Assembly (NCBI GenBank): GCA_017627275.1
Contig: JAGAHC010000091.1
Coordinates: forward strand, 1 to 64,000
DNA length: 64,000 nt
Direction of reading: 5' to 3'
From: Lachnospiraceae bacterium
GTDB taxonomy: Bacteria > Bacillota > Clostridia > Lachnospirales > Lachnospiraceae
Shown: piece after piece, positions 17,253 to 26,303 of the stretch
Numbering within the stretch: position 1 is the first letter of the stretch
Layout of the letters: the number at the start of each line of letters is the position of its first letter
Program-made: the position numbers and the translations under genes
Notes under the pieces: generated by a model
What the model saw: only the letters and a program-made list of their open reading frames with translations
What the model was told of the DNA's origin: nothing
Databases searched by the model: none

Positions 17253-20200
17253 GGTCTGTACTCTACGTTCTTCTCTCCGTATGTATCCCTGAGCAAACGG
17301 ATGAGTTCCTCATCCGCCTTCACACACTGCGTTTTCGGCAGGACCTTTTTGCTCTTCTCCTGTTCGAGGTAAAGGATCACCTCATCGTTTCCCCTGTGCT
17401 CCGCGATCGTCTGGAGGAGTCCTTCCTCCGCGGAGAGGCAGGCGTCTTTGTCCGCAAAGCGGATCCAGAGTTTTCCCGGCACGTCTTCAAAGGCCGTCAT
17501 GGATTCCGCGATCAGCTTTCCGTCCTTGTCGTCTTCCGCCTGCACGCGTCCTTTGACGAAGACGCGATTGTCTTCCACGAGCAGCGCGCTGCAGGTCTCG
17601 TAGGTCTTCGGGAAGACGATGCACTCCACGCTCCCCGTCAGATCTTCGAGCGTGATAAAGGCCATCACCTGATTGTTCTTCGTGTACTTGATCGTCTTGT
17701 CCGCGATGATTCCGCCGACGACACAGGTCTCTTTATCCCTGACGGCCGTCTGTCCGGTCTCCCCGTCCAGATAGAAGTCCGCGGCGTGTCTTGTGCTGTG
17801 CTTCTTCCATAACACTTCCACTTCTTCCAGCGGATGTCCCGAAATGTAAAAACCGAGCACTTCCTTCTCCAGCGTCAGAAGCATCTGCTTGTCATACTCG
17901 CCGACATCCGGATAGCGGAAGGCGAAGGCTTCCTTTTCCTTGTCGTCCATGATGTCGAAGAGGGTCATCTGTCCCGCAAAATCATTCTTCTTCGCGGACT
18001 GCCTGTCTTCCAGGAGTCTCGTGTAGACGACCATCATCTGCTTTCTGGTGGCGGGGAAGGTATCAAAGGTCCCGGACTTGATGAAGCTCTCCACGACGCG
18101 CTTGTTGATCTCGCGTTCCTTGTCCGAAGAGGTCATGCGGTCGATGAAGTCGGTCAGGTCCTTAAAATCTCCGCTTCTTTTTCTCTCTTCTTCGATGGAC
18201 GCAATGACGTTCACGCCGACGCCGCGGATGGCCCGCAGGCCGTAGCGCACTGCATCCCCTTCGACAGAGAAGCCGCTTCCCGACGCGTTGATGTTGGGCG
18301 GCAGAATCCGGATGCCCATGCTCCGGCAGGTCAGGATGTAGCCTGCGCATTTTTCCGGCGCATCGATGACGGAGGTCAAGAGCGCCGCCATGAACTGCGT
18401 CGGGTAATGGTATTTGAGCCACGCGGTCTGGAATCCCACGACGGCATAGCAGGCCGCGTGCGATTTGTTGAACGCGTATTTGGCAAAGTCCATCATGTCG
18501 TCATAGATCCCTGCTGCCACATCGGCAGGGATCCCCTTGGCCACGCAACCGGGCACGCCTTCCTCTTTGTTTCCGTACACGAAGTTCTGACGCTCCTTCT
18601 CCATGACCGACTGTTTCTTCTTGCTCATCGCGCGGCGCACGAGGTCGCTTCGTCCGAGCGTATAGCCGCCGAGGTCCCGCACGATCTGCATGACCTGTTC
18701 CTGATACACGATGCAGCCGTAGGTCGGCTTCAGGATCGGGATCAGTTCGTCGCAGGCATAGGTCACGGCGTCCGCGTTGTTCTTGCCCTGAATGTATTTG
18801 GGAATGAAGTCCATCGGACCCGGCCGGTAGAGGGAGATGCCTGCCGTCAGGTCTTCCAGGCTCCTGGGTTTGAGTTCCTTCATGAAGGACGTCATGCCCG
18901 CACTTTCCAGCTGGAAGATCCCGTCGCACTCGCCCCGTCCGATCATGTCGTACACGGCCGCGTCCTCGTAATCGATCTCGGAAAGATCCGCCCCTGCCAT
19001 CTCCAGCGCGCTTTGAATGACCGTGAGCGTCCTTAGTCCCAGGAAGTCCATCTTCAAAAGTCCCAGTTCCTCGATCGTCGTCATCGTGAACTGGGTCGTG
19101 ATGCTTCCGTCCTGTGCTCTCGAGAGCGGCACCAGATCTTCTGCCGGTTCGGAACAGATGACCACGCCCGCCGCATGGACGGAGCTGTGTCTCGGAAGAC
19201 CTTCCAGTCGTCTGCTCATATCGATCAGTTTCCGGATGCGGTCGTCTTCTTCATAGGCCTTCTTCAGTTCGCGGTTTTCCACGAGCGCCTTTTCCAGGGT
19301 GATGCCCAGTTCGTTCGGGATCATCTTGGCGATGCCGTCCACAAAGCCGTACGGCAGATCCATGACCCGCCCGACATCGCGAACAACACCCTTTGCCTGC
19401 AGCGTTCCGAAGGTGATGATCTGCATCACGCGGTCTCTGCCGTATTTGTTCGTGACGTAGTCGATGACTTCCTGTCTTCTTTCAAAGCCGAAGTCCACGT
19501 CGATATCCGGCATGGAGATCCTCTCCGGATTTAAGAAGCGCTCGAACAGAAGGCTGTAGCGCAGCGGATCAATGTCCGTGATCTTCAGACAGTAGGAAAC
19601 GATCGACCCGGCCGCCGATCCTCTTCCCGGGCCGACGGGGATGCCGTTCATCCTGGCATAGTTGATATAGTCCCAGACGATGAGGAAGTAGTCGACGTAC
19701 CCCATGTCCTTAATGGTGTGCAGTTCGTAGTCGAGGCGCTGATAGATCTCGTCATCCGCGTCCGGATAGCGTTCCTTCAATCCGTCCTCACAGAGCTTGT
19801 TCAGATAGGTCCAGGAATCGTACCCTTCCGGGACATCGAAGTGCGGGAGTCTCGTGTGCCCGAATTCGATCTCGACATGGCAGCGCTCCGCGATTTTGTT
19901 CGTATTCTCGATCGCCTCCTGCGCGTAGGGAAAGAGCGAGCGCATCTCCTCTTCGCTCTTTAAATAGAACTGTCCGCCGGGATAGCGCATCCGGTCTTCG
20001 TCGGAGAGCTTCTTGCCCGTCTGGATGCAGAGCAGGATGTCGTGCGCCTCCGGATCCTCCGCGTAGGTATAGTGCACGTCGTTCGTGACGATGAGCGGGA
20101 TGTCGAGTTTCTCCGAAAGCTGCATCAGGACGGGATTGACCTGCTGCTGTTCGCGGTACCCGTGGTCCTGCATCTCCAGGAAGAAGTTGCCGTGGCCGAA

Positions 20201-20695
20201 GATCTTATCGTACCGACGCGCCGCCTCTTCCGCGGCGACCAGGTCATCCTTTAAGATGTCCCTTGCCAGCTCTCCCGCGAGACACGCGCTCGAAGCAATG
20301 ATCCCCTCGTGGTACTGTTCCAGCAGCTCATAGTCCACGCGCGGCTTATAGTAGTAGCCTTCCGTAAAGGAGTGGCTTACGATCTTCGACAGGTTCTGGT
20401 ACCCCGTATTGTTTTCGGCAAGGAGGATCAGGTGATAATATCTTTCCTTTCCCGCTTCCGTCTCTCTGTCAAAGCGGGAGTTCGGGGCCACATACACTTC
20501 GCACCCGATGATGGGGTTGAGTCCTTCCTCCTGACAGGCCTTATAAAAATCGATCACGCCGTACATCACGCCGTGATCGGTAATGGAGACCGAAGTGAAT
20601 CCGAGTTCCTTCGCCCGCTTTACGTATTCCCTGGTTTTATTGGAGCCGTCCAGCAGCGACCATTCCGTGTGGACGTGCAAATGTGTGAATGCCAT
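17249..20695 (-). CDS. dnaE: DNA polymerase III alpha subunit
   Basis: The replicative C-family polymerase, 1148 residues, close to the usual length for DnaE. Domains in order are PHP (HLHVHTEWSLLDGSNKT from residue 5 and ITDHGVMYG near 39), the catalytic palm and thumb with PDIDVDFGFERR near 398 (metal-binding aspartates) and GPGRGSAAGS near 358, fingers with the YQEQVM region, the HhH region, and a C-terminal OB fold (VVGGIIADKTIKYTKNNQ) near 1010. It is the DnaE rather than PolC type because no inserted exonuclease is present. It lies 1 bp after ispD and overlaps the downstream methyltransferase gene. Confidence 0.96.
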   Translation of the reverse strand: MAFTHLHVHTEWSLLDGSNKTREYVKRAKELGFTSVSITDHGVMYGVIDFYKACQEEGLNPIIGCEVYVAPNSRFDRETEAGKERYYHLILLAENNTGYQNLSKIVSHSFTEGYYYKPRVDYELLEQYHEGIIASSACLAGELARDILKDDLVAAEEAARRYDKIFGHGNFFLEMQDHGYREQQQVNPVLMQLSEKLDIPLIVTNDVHYTYAEDPEAHDILLCIQTGKKLSDEDRMRYPGGQFYLKSEEEMRSLFPYAQEAIENTNKIAERCHVEIEFGHTRLPHFDVPEGYDSWTYLNKLCEDGLKERYPDADDEIYQRLDYELHTIKDMGYVDYFLIVWDYINYARMNGIPVGPGRGSAAGSIVSYCLKITDIDPLRYSLLFERFLNPERISMPDIDVDFGFERRQEVIDYVTNKYGRDRVMQIITFGTLQAKGVVRDVGRVMDLPYGFVDGIAKMIPNELGITLEKALVENRELKKAYEEDDRIRKLIDMSRRLEGLPRHSSVHAAGVVICSEPAEDLVPLSRAQDGSITTQFTMTTIEELGLLKMDFLGLRTLTVIQSALEMAGADLSEIDYEDAAVYDMIGRGECDGIFQLESAGMTSFMKELKPRSLEDLTAGISLYRPGPMDFIPKYIQGKNNADAVTYACDELIPILKPTYGCIVYQEQVMQIVRDLGGYTLGRSDLVRRAMSKKKQSVMEKERQNFVYGNKEEGVPGCVAKGIPADVAAGIYDDMMDFAKYAFNKSHAACYAVVGFQTAWLKYHYPTQFMAALLTSVIDAPEKCAGYILTCRSMGIRILPPNINASGSGFSVEGDAVRYGLRAIRGVGVNVIASIEEERKRSGDFKDLTDFIDRMTSSDKEREINKRVVESFIKSGTFDTFPATRKQMMVVYTRLLEDRQSAKKNDFAGQMTLFDIMDDKEKEAFAFRYPDVGEYDKQMLLTLEKEVLGFYISGHPLEEVEVLWKKHSTRHAADFYLDGETGQTAVRDKETCVVGGIIADKTIKYTKNNQVMAFITLEDLTGSVECIVFPKTYETCSALLVEDNRVFVKGRVQAEDDKDGKLIAESMTAFEDVPGKLWIRFADKDACLSAEEGLLQTIAEHRGNDEVILYLEQEKSKKVLPKTQCVKADEELIRLLRDTYGEKNVEYRP

Positions 20696-20696
20696 C

Positions 20697-21422
20697 TTAT
20701 GTGTTTTCTTCTGTTGTCTTCTTTCGGTATTCCAAAAGGATCCCGATCTGTTCCAGATCTTCGGGCGTCGTGACCTTCAGGTTCCAGGAGGACGTCTCCA
20801 CCAGCTTTACCTTTTTCTCCGTGTACAGTTCCACGGCGCTCGCGTCATCCGTCACGAAAATCGGCGCGTTGTTCTTTCTGTCCGCCATCAGTTCCGCGTA
20901 GGCCTTCTCGATCAGTGTCCTGGAAAAGCCCTGCGGCGTCTGTACGTTCCAGAGGTGACTCCTCTCCAGGGTGTCCGTCACGATCTGTCTGTCGTCCACG
21001 ATCTTGATGGTGTCCTTCGACGGATGCGCCGCCACGGCCGCTTCGTCTGTGAGGACCGTGCGGTAGACCGTCTCGATGTCTTCTTCCTTCGTGAGGGGTC
21101 TTGCGCCGTCGTGGATCAGCACCACGTCGCAGGGCCAGTCGATCGCGGAGAGTCCCGCATACACGGAATCAAACCTCTCCTCTCCGGAGAAGGAAAGCGC
21201 GCGGACCTTTTCCTGCGGTGCAAGGAGCGCTTCGCATCGCTCTTTGTCTTCCTCCGGGATCACGACCACGATGTCCGTGACAAAGGGACAGCGCGCGTAG
21301 GTCTCCACGGCATACAGGAACAGTTCCTTCCCCGCAAGGCTCAAAAACTGTTTCGGTGTCTCAGTATGCATCCTCCTGCCTCTTCCGCCGGCGAGGATGA
21401 TGGCGGTGCAATGCGTATCCAT
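20697..21422 (-). CDS. ispD: 2-C-methyl-D-erythritol 4-phosphate cytidylyltransferase
   Basis: IspD (241 residues, typical) makes CDP-methylerythritol in the non-mevalonate isoprenoid route. The N-terminal nucleotide-binding signature ILAGGRGRRM is followed by TPKQFLSLAGKE; a central IHDGARPL motif binds metal and substrate, and the C-terminal TPEDLEQ segment is usual. The protein acts as a cytoplasmic dimer. It sits between tsaD and dnaE in a tight housekeeping block. TarI-type CDP-ribitol enzymes share the fold, but the isoprenoid version is the simplest reading here because no tarJ is adjacent. Confidence 0.87.
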   Translation of the reverse strand: MDTHCTAIILAGGRGRRMHTETPKQFLSLAGKELFLYAVETYARCPFVTDIVVVIPEEDKERCEALLAPQEKVRALSFSGEERFDSVYAGLSAIDWPCDVVLIHDGARPLTKEEDIETVYRTVLTDEAAVAAHPSKDTIKIVDDRQIVTDTLERSHLWNVQTPQGFSRTLIEKAYAELMADRKNNAPIFVTDDASAVELYTEKKVKLVETSSWNLKVTTPEDLEQIGILLEYRKKTTEENT

Positions 21423-21437
21423 CCTGTTTCCTCTTCG

Positions 21438-22457
21438 TTATCTGCTGCCAAGCGGGAGATTCGGCACCGCGTTCAGCGAGGCATCCGCAAATCTTCCCTG
21501 CAAAAATTCATAGTATCCGGCCGCGGCGATCATGGCCGCGTTGTCTGTACAAAGGATCGGCGGCGGGCAGTAAAACGTTAGGCCCCTTTTCGCGCAGGCC
21601 TTTTCCATCCGGTTTCTCAGCGCGCTGTTTGCGGCCACGCCGCCGGCCAGCGCAAACTTTGTAAACCGATATTCCTCCGCCGCATGCATGGCGTGTGTGA
21701 CCAGCACATCCACCACCGCTTCCTGGAAAGAAGCGGCAACGTCCGGCACGGAGATCTCTTCGCCCTTCATCTCCGCATGGTTCAGGTAATTTAAGACCGC
21801 GGATTTCAAACCGCTGAAACTGAAGTCGTACTCGCTCCCGTCCACACGGCCTCTCGGAAAGGCAATGGCGGAAGGGTCGCCTTCTTTTGCCGCCTGATCG
21901 ATCTTCGGTCCGCCGGGATAGCCCAGCCCGATCGCGCGGGCCACCTTGTCAAAGGCTTCTCCCGCCGCGTCGTCCTGCGTCCTTCCGAGGACTTCGTACT
22001 CCCCGTAGTCCTTCACCGACACCAGATGGGTGTGGCCGCCGGACACGACAAGGCAGCCAAAGGGCGGTGTGAGTTCAGAGTCCGCCAGGTAATTGGCGCA
22101 GATGTGCCCCTCGATATGATGGACACCGATCAGGGGGATCCCGCTTCCGAAGGAGATCGCCTTGGCTTCCGCCACGCCGACCAGAAGCGCGCCCACCAGT
22201 CCCGGTCCGTAGGTGACCGCAATGGCATCCAGATCCCGCAGGGTCACGCCCGTTTTCTGAAGCGCCGCCTCGATGACGCGGTCGATCCGTTCGATGTGCT
22301 TGCGCGACGCGATCTCCGGCACCACACCGCCGTACAGCGTGTGGATGTCGATCTGCGAAGAGATCTCGTTCGATAAGATCTCCCGTCCGTTTTTCACGAC
22401 GGCCGCCGCCGTCTCATCACAGCTGGATTCGATCCCTAAGATCAGCGTATCGCTCAT
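21438..22457 (-). CDS. tsaD: tRNA N6-adenosine threonylcarbamoyltransferase
   Basis: TsaD transfers threonylcarbamoyl to A37 of ANN-decoding tRNAs. The 339-residue protein begins with [14 protein letters not shown], has the metal-binding HHIEGH motif near residue 112, a glycine-rich [10 protein letters not shown] loop near 137 and a C-terminal [12 protein letters not shown] segment, all typical of the Kae1/Qri7/YgjD family. Partners TsaB and TsaE are encoded nearby, so three members of the t6A system are in one operon. It lies a few bases after the rnz gene. Confidence 0.96.
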   Translation of the reverse strand: MSDTLILGIESSCDETAAAVVKNGREILSNEISSQIDIHTLYGGVVPEIASRKHIERIDRVIEAALQKTGVTLRDLDAIAVTYGPGLVGALLVGVAEAKAISFGSGIPLIGVHHIEGHICANYLADSELTPPFGCLVVSGGHTHLVSVKDYGEYEVLGRTQDDAAGEAFDKVARAIGLGYPGGPKIDQAAKEGDPSAIAFPRGRVDGSEYDFSFSGLKSAVLNYLNHAEMKGEEISVPDVAASFQEAVVDVLVTHAMHAAEEYRFTKFALAGGVAANSALRNRMEKACAKRGLTFYCPPPILCTDNAAMIAAAGYYEFLQGRFADASLNAVPNLPLGSR

Positions 22458-22463
22458 GCTCTG

Positions 22464-23390
22464 TCAGTCTTCCTCTTCCTCAAAACGCAGGGTGACGGAC
22501 TTCCCGTCCTTCCCCGCTTTGGTGTTTTCAAATATCGTCCGGACTTCCGGCAGGAAGGGATCCGGCTTCACGAGAGACGGGCTGTAATGGGTGAGCCACA
22601 TTTCTCTGACTTCCGCTTCCTTTGCCAGCTGCGCCGCTTCCGCAAAGGTCATGTGCTTATGGTCCTTTGCCTTTTCCTCCATCCCGGGTTCTCCGTACAT
22701 TCCTTCGCAGATGAAGAGGTCCGCATCCTTTGCCGCACTGGCAATCGCATCGCAGGGACGCGTATCCGTCGTGTAGACAAGCTTTAACCCTTTCCGCGGC
22801 GCGCCCATCACCATGTCGGGCGTATAGAGGGTCCCGTTTTCCTCCACGGTCTCCCCGTGCTGGAGTTTATTCCAGTACTGCCGCGGGATTTTCAAACTCT
22901 CCGCCGCGGCAAGGTCAAACTTCCCCTTGCGGGACATCGTGATCCCGTAGCCGTAGCAGGGGACGTTGTGCTTTACCTTAAAGGCATGCAGCGTCACATC
23001 TTCCTGTCCCGGATAAGGGAAGGATTCTTCCGGATCCGACAGTTCCTTAAACAAAATGGGAAAGGGAAGTTCCGGCGCGATGACAAGCAGGCTCTTCACC
23101 ACGCGCTCCAGTCCCTTCGGACCGATCATCAGCAAAGGCTCCGTCCGGTCGGCATTGCCCATCGTCAGAAGCATTCCCGGCAGACCGCTGATGTGGTCCG
23201 CATGAAAATGCGTAAAGAGCATGACGTCGATCGGTTTGGGGGACCATCCCTTTTTGCGCAGCGCCACCTGTGTCCCCTCACCGCAGTCGATGAGGAGGCT
23301 GCTGCCGCCGATGCGTACAATGAGCGACGTCAGATACCGGTATGGCAGGGGCATCATGCCGCCCGTTCCCAACAAACAAACATCAATCAT
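22464..23390 (-). CDS. rnz: Ribonuclease Z
   Basis: This metallo-beta-lactamase-fold endonuclease trims tRNA 3' ends. The motif FTHFHADHISGLPG is the zinc-binding signature, and a C-terminal WLTHYSPS provides another metal ligand. The start at 23390 (308 residues) is preferred: the ATG overlaps the rimI stop as TAATG with GGAAGAG upstream; a TTG at 23405 would add five residues. The length is in the usual range of the short bacterial form. It lies between rimI and tsaD in the same run. Confidence 0.92.
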   Translation of the reverse strand: MIDVCLLGTGGMMPLPYRYLTSLIVRIGGSSLLIDCGEGTQVALRKKGWSPKPIDVMLFTHFHADHISGLPGMLLTMGNADRTEPLLMIGPKGLERVVKSLLVIAPELPFPILFKELSDPEESFPYPGQEDVTLHAFKVKHNVPCYGYGITMSRKGKFDLAAAESLKIPRQYWNKLQHGETVEENGTLYTPDMVMGAPRKGLKLVYTTDTRPCDAIASAAKDADLFICEGMYGEPGMEEKAKDHKHMTFAEAAQLAKEAEVREMWLTHYSPSLVKPDPFLPEVRTIFENTKAGKDGKSVTLRFEEEED

Positions 23391-23896
23391 TATTTTCTCT
23401 TCCAATAGATCAGGGCGTCTTCCTTCGGACGGTCATAGAATCCGCGTCTGACTCCCTCTTTTTGAAATCCGAACCGTTCGTACAGCCGGATGGCTTCTCT
23501 GTTTCCTGCGCGCACTTCCAGGGTGAACTCTTCTGACCCCGCTTCCTTCCCCGCAAGCAGTCCCGCGGCGAGCAGTGCCTTGCCGATCCCCTGTCTGCGG
23601 TACGCGGGCAGTACGCCTACATTGGAGATCTCGCCGACCCCCACGATGTTTTTGAGTCCGAGGACCCCGATGACGGTTTCGTTCTCCGCAGTGACCGGTC
23701 GGATCTCCCTGCTTGCGCCGAATGCGGGATGGCCGGTTTCTTCTTCCTCTTCGAGGATTGCCACCAGGTAGTGGGCGTACGGCAACAGGAGCGTTGCCTC
23801 AAAATCCGCCCGTGTCCAGGGGGTCGAAAAGGAGGCTTCCTCGACGGCAAGCGCTCCCGGGATATCTTCTTTTTTCATCCTGCGAATGTACACCAT
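23390..23896 (-). CDS. rimI: Ribosomal-protein-alanine N-acetyltransferase-like GNAT
   Basis: A 168-residue GNAT enzyme with the acetyl-CoA-binding motif VLPAYRRQGIGKALL near 110 and the C-terminal LYERFGFQKEGVRRGFY typical of RimI. RimI acetylates the N-terminus of ribosomal protein S18 in enterics, and in Firmicutes the gene is commonly found between tsaB and tsaD, as here. It lies 2 bp after tsaB and overlaps rnz by one base. A glycine- and acid-rich insertion around residues 50-65 lengthens it slightly. Confidence 0.88.
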   Translation of the reverse strand: MVYIRRMKKEDIPGALAVEEASFSTPWTRADFEATLLLPYAHYLVAILEEEEETGHPAFGASREIRPVTAENETVIGVLGLKNIVGVGEISNVGVLPAYRRQGIGKALLAAGLLAGKEAGSEEFTLEVRAGNREAIRLYERFGFQKEGVRRGFYDRPKEDALIYWKRK

Positions 23897-23898
23897 CT

Positions 23899-24624
23899 TC
23901 AGTCGATGTGGATCCCCGTTTCCCGCTCGGCCTGCGACCGGCGGAGATAAAACGGTTTAAAGTCCTCTCCTTTTGTAAAACAGGCTTCGCCTTCCTCAAG
24001 GTATTGCTGCATGGCGCAGAAGGCGACCGAAGAGGCTCTCTGCATCAGGAGGTGTGCGGGTGCAAAGGAAAACGGCACCGTAAGCTTTTCACGCAGCGCC
24101 TCCGCGTACACCGGAACGGCATCTCCCACGAAGAGGACTTCTTCCTTCCTTGCATTGAGATCCTCTGTCAGTTCTTCGACCGCGATCGTTCGCATGTCTC
24201 CGACCTCTTTCTTTTTTCCGTTCTCCTCTTTGTAAAGCGCCGTATAGACCTGGCTCCTTCTGGCGTCCATGACGGGACAGATCAGGCCCTTCACACCGTG
24301 CAGGTTTTCCGCAAGCGCCTGAAGCGTCGGCACGGCAATGATCGGCTTCTGCAGAGAGAATGCAAGGCCTTTTGCCGTCGCTGCGCCGATCCGCAGGCCC
24401 GTAAACGATCCCGGGCCGCTCGTGACGGCGATGGCATCGATGGTGGATAAGTCCGTGCCCGTGACCTCCCGCATCTCTTCCATCATCGGGACGAGCGACT
24501 GGGAATGCGTCTTCCGAAGCGCCGCCTTCCCCGAGAGAAGGTGGAACTCCGCCACAAGCGCATCGTCTTCCAATATGGCACAGCCGGCCGCCTGGCCGGA
24601 AGAGTCTATCGCAAAGATCTTCAT
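23899..24624 (-). CDS. tsaB: tRNA threonylcarbamoyladenosine biosynthesis protein TsaB
   Basis: TsaB (241 residues) is the scaffold paralogue of TsaD in the t6A complex. It opens with FAIDSSGQAAGCAIL and carries AVTSGPGSFTGLRIGAATAKG near residue 70, the standard TsaB signature, but no metal-binding HxxxH. Its start overlaps the tsaE stop by four bases, so stoichiometric production with TsaE is likely. It acts in the cytoplasm with TsaD and TsaE. Confidence 0.94.
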   Translation of the reverse strand: MKIFAIDSSGQAAGCAILEDDALVAEFHLLSGKAALRKTHSQSLVPMMEEMREVTGTDLSTIDAIAVTSGPGSFTGLRIGAATAKGLAFSLQKPIIAVPTLQALAENLHGVKGLICPVMDARRSQVYTALYKEENGKKKEVGDMRTIAVEELTEDLNARKEEVLFVGDAVPVYAEALREKLTVPFSFAPAHLLMQRASSVAFCAMQQYLEEGEACFTKGEDFKPFYLRRSQAERETGIHID

Positions 24625-25040
24625 ACCGTAATCCTTCTATACTCCGTTCCCTTTTCCATGTCTTTTTCGATCGTGATCCGCCTGGTCTTTTCGGGCAGGA
24701 TCTCTTCGATCCTGTCCGCCCACTCGATCAGACAGACACCGTCTCCGTAAAGGTATTCGTCGAGGCCCACCTCTTCCATCTCCTCCGGATCCTCGATCCG
24801 GTAGACGTCAAAATGATACAGTGGGAGTCTCCCGCTCTCATAGACCTGCAGGATCGTAAACGTCGGCGAGTTCACGGTCTCATTGACCATAAGTCCCGCG
24901 GCAAAGCCCTTGGAAAAAACGGTCTTGCCGACACCCAGGTCTCCTGACAGCGCGTACACGTCTCCCGGAGAAGCCTGTTCTCCGAGCGCCTTCGCGAATG
25001 CAAACGTATCCTCTTCCTTATAACTCTCGTAAATCGTCAT
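24621..25040 (-). CDS. tsaE: tRNA threonylcarbamoyladenosine biosynthesis ATPase TsaE
   Basis: TsaE is the small P-loop ATPase that drives turnover of the TsaBD complex. The 139-residue protein has the Walker A motif GDLGVGKT near residue 34, TVNSPTFTILQVYE near 57 and a LYHFDVYRIEDPEE segment near 73. It is the first gene of the tsaE-tsaB-rimI-rnz-tsaD-ispD-dnaE run. The 51-base gap to the MacB-like gene upstream shows no clear terminator. Confidence 0.94.
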   Translation of the reverse strand: MTIYESYKEEDTFAFAKALGEQASPGDVYALSGDLGVGKTVFSKGFAAGLMVNETVNSPTFTILQVYESGRLPLYHFDVYRIEDPEEMEEVGLDEYLYGDGVCLIEWADRIEEILPEKTRRITIEKDMEKGTEYRRITV

Positions 25041-25091
25041 TTTCCATTTTCTCAGACAGCAGCCTGCATAACGAGTGCGCCGGCACTCGTT

Positions 25092-26303
25092 CTAGTCGTG
25101 CCGCAGTGCCTCGATCGGGCTCAAACGCGCCGCCTTTCTCGCAGGATAGATCCCGAAGAAGATCCCGACCGCCGAAGAAAACAGCGTAGTCATCAGGATC
25201 AGACCGGGACTGATCGACGGCGTGAAATTCAGATGGTTGCAGATGAGGAAGGCACCGAGCATCCCCACAACGATCCCGATCACACCGCCCAAAAAGGTAA
25301 TGATCCCTGCTTCCGCAAGGAACTGTAAAAGGATCGATCCCGTCCTTGCGCCGAGCGACTTTCGGATGCCGATCTCTCTGGTCCGTTCCGTGACGGAGAC
25401 CAGCATGATGTTCATCACGCCGATCCCGCCTACCAGGAGGGAGATGGCTGCCACGAGCGCCACGAAGGCCGTGATGTATCCCAAAATACTCGAAAACTGA
25501 TCCGCGAGATCCGCAAAGTTCTGCACGCTGATCGCCTGCTGCCCGCGGATGTCCAGGCGGTTTTCCAGGTAGTTGATGCACCTTGTCGCCACTTCACTCG
25601 ACCGGTCGGCCGGTGTGAAAATGTAGACGTTGGTGATCGCATCGGTCTGCCGTCTGTAGTACTGCTGGAAGACCGTGTGCGGCATTTCCAACTGTAGAAT
25701 CTGGATCGCGCCGGTCGCAGCGGAAACCAGCTGGGACGGCGAGTCCTCGCGGATGCCGACGACTCTTATGCTCTGTGAGATCCCGTAGCAGTCCAGTTCG
25801 AAGGTCATGCCGATGATGTCCGTCGTGCCGAACAGGTTCTTCGCGTCCGCCTCCCGCAGGACACAGACCAGGTTCGCATTCTCCACATCCTGTCTCGTAT
25901 AGTAATGGCCTTTGACAATCTTGTCGGTAAACTGCAGCTGCATGTATTCGTTTCCGGCATCGATGCTGACATCAAAGGACCCCTTCCTGGAGGTTGCCTT
26001 CCCGAAGATCCCAAACCCCGGCGTCACGCCGTCGATCCCGTCCACCACTTCCATCATGGCGTCCAGATCGGACTGGTCGAGGGTCTTATCGGTCTTTTCG
26101 CCGTTGATCGAAAGGTAGATGATACCGCTGACCAGGTCGTTGAGTTCTCCGTTGATCGTCCCGTAGAGGCCGTTGCCGATGGCAATGATCATGATGACGG
26201 ACGCAATGCCGATGATGATGCCCAGCATCGTCAGAAGCGATCGTCCCTTATTATTGCGGATGTTCATGACCGCAATCTTTATGTATTCAAGGATCTGTCC
26301 CAT
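25092..26303 (-). CDS. MacB-type ABC transporter permease
   Basis: The 403-residue protein has one N-terminal membrane helix (residues 20-45), a large extracellular MacB core domain (about 50-270) and three C-terminal FtsX-type helices, with the conserved VSVTERTREIGIRKSLGAR loop near 310. It forms a mechanotransmission-type exporter with the ATPase at 27898-28632 and the adaptor at 26303-27850. Its start overlaps the adaptor stop by one base. In Gram-positive bacteria such systems export peptides, antibiotics or lipids; the substrate is unknown here. Confidence 0.9.
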   Translation of the reverse strand: MGQILEYIKIAVMNIRNNKGRSLLTMLGIIIGIASVIMIIAIGNGLYGTINGELNDLVSGIIYLSINGEKTDKTLDQSDLDAMMEVVDGIDGVTPGFGIFGKATSRKGSFDVSIDAGNEYMQLQFTDKIVKGHYYTRQDVENANLVCVLREADAKNLFGTTDIIGMTFELDCYGISQSIRVVGIREDSPSQLVSAATGAIQILQLEMPHTVFQQYYRRQTDAITNVYIFTPADRSSEVATRCINYLENRLDIRGQQAISVQNFADLADQFSSILGYITAFVALVAAISLLVGGIGVMNIMLVSVTERTREIGIRKSLGARTGSILLQFLAEAGIITFLGGVIGIVVGMLGAFLICNHLNFTPSISPGLILMTTLFSSAVGIFFGIYPARKAARLSPIEALRHD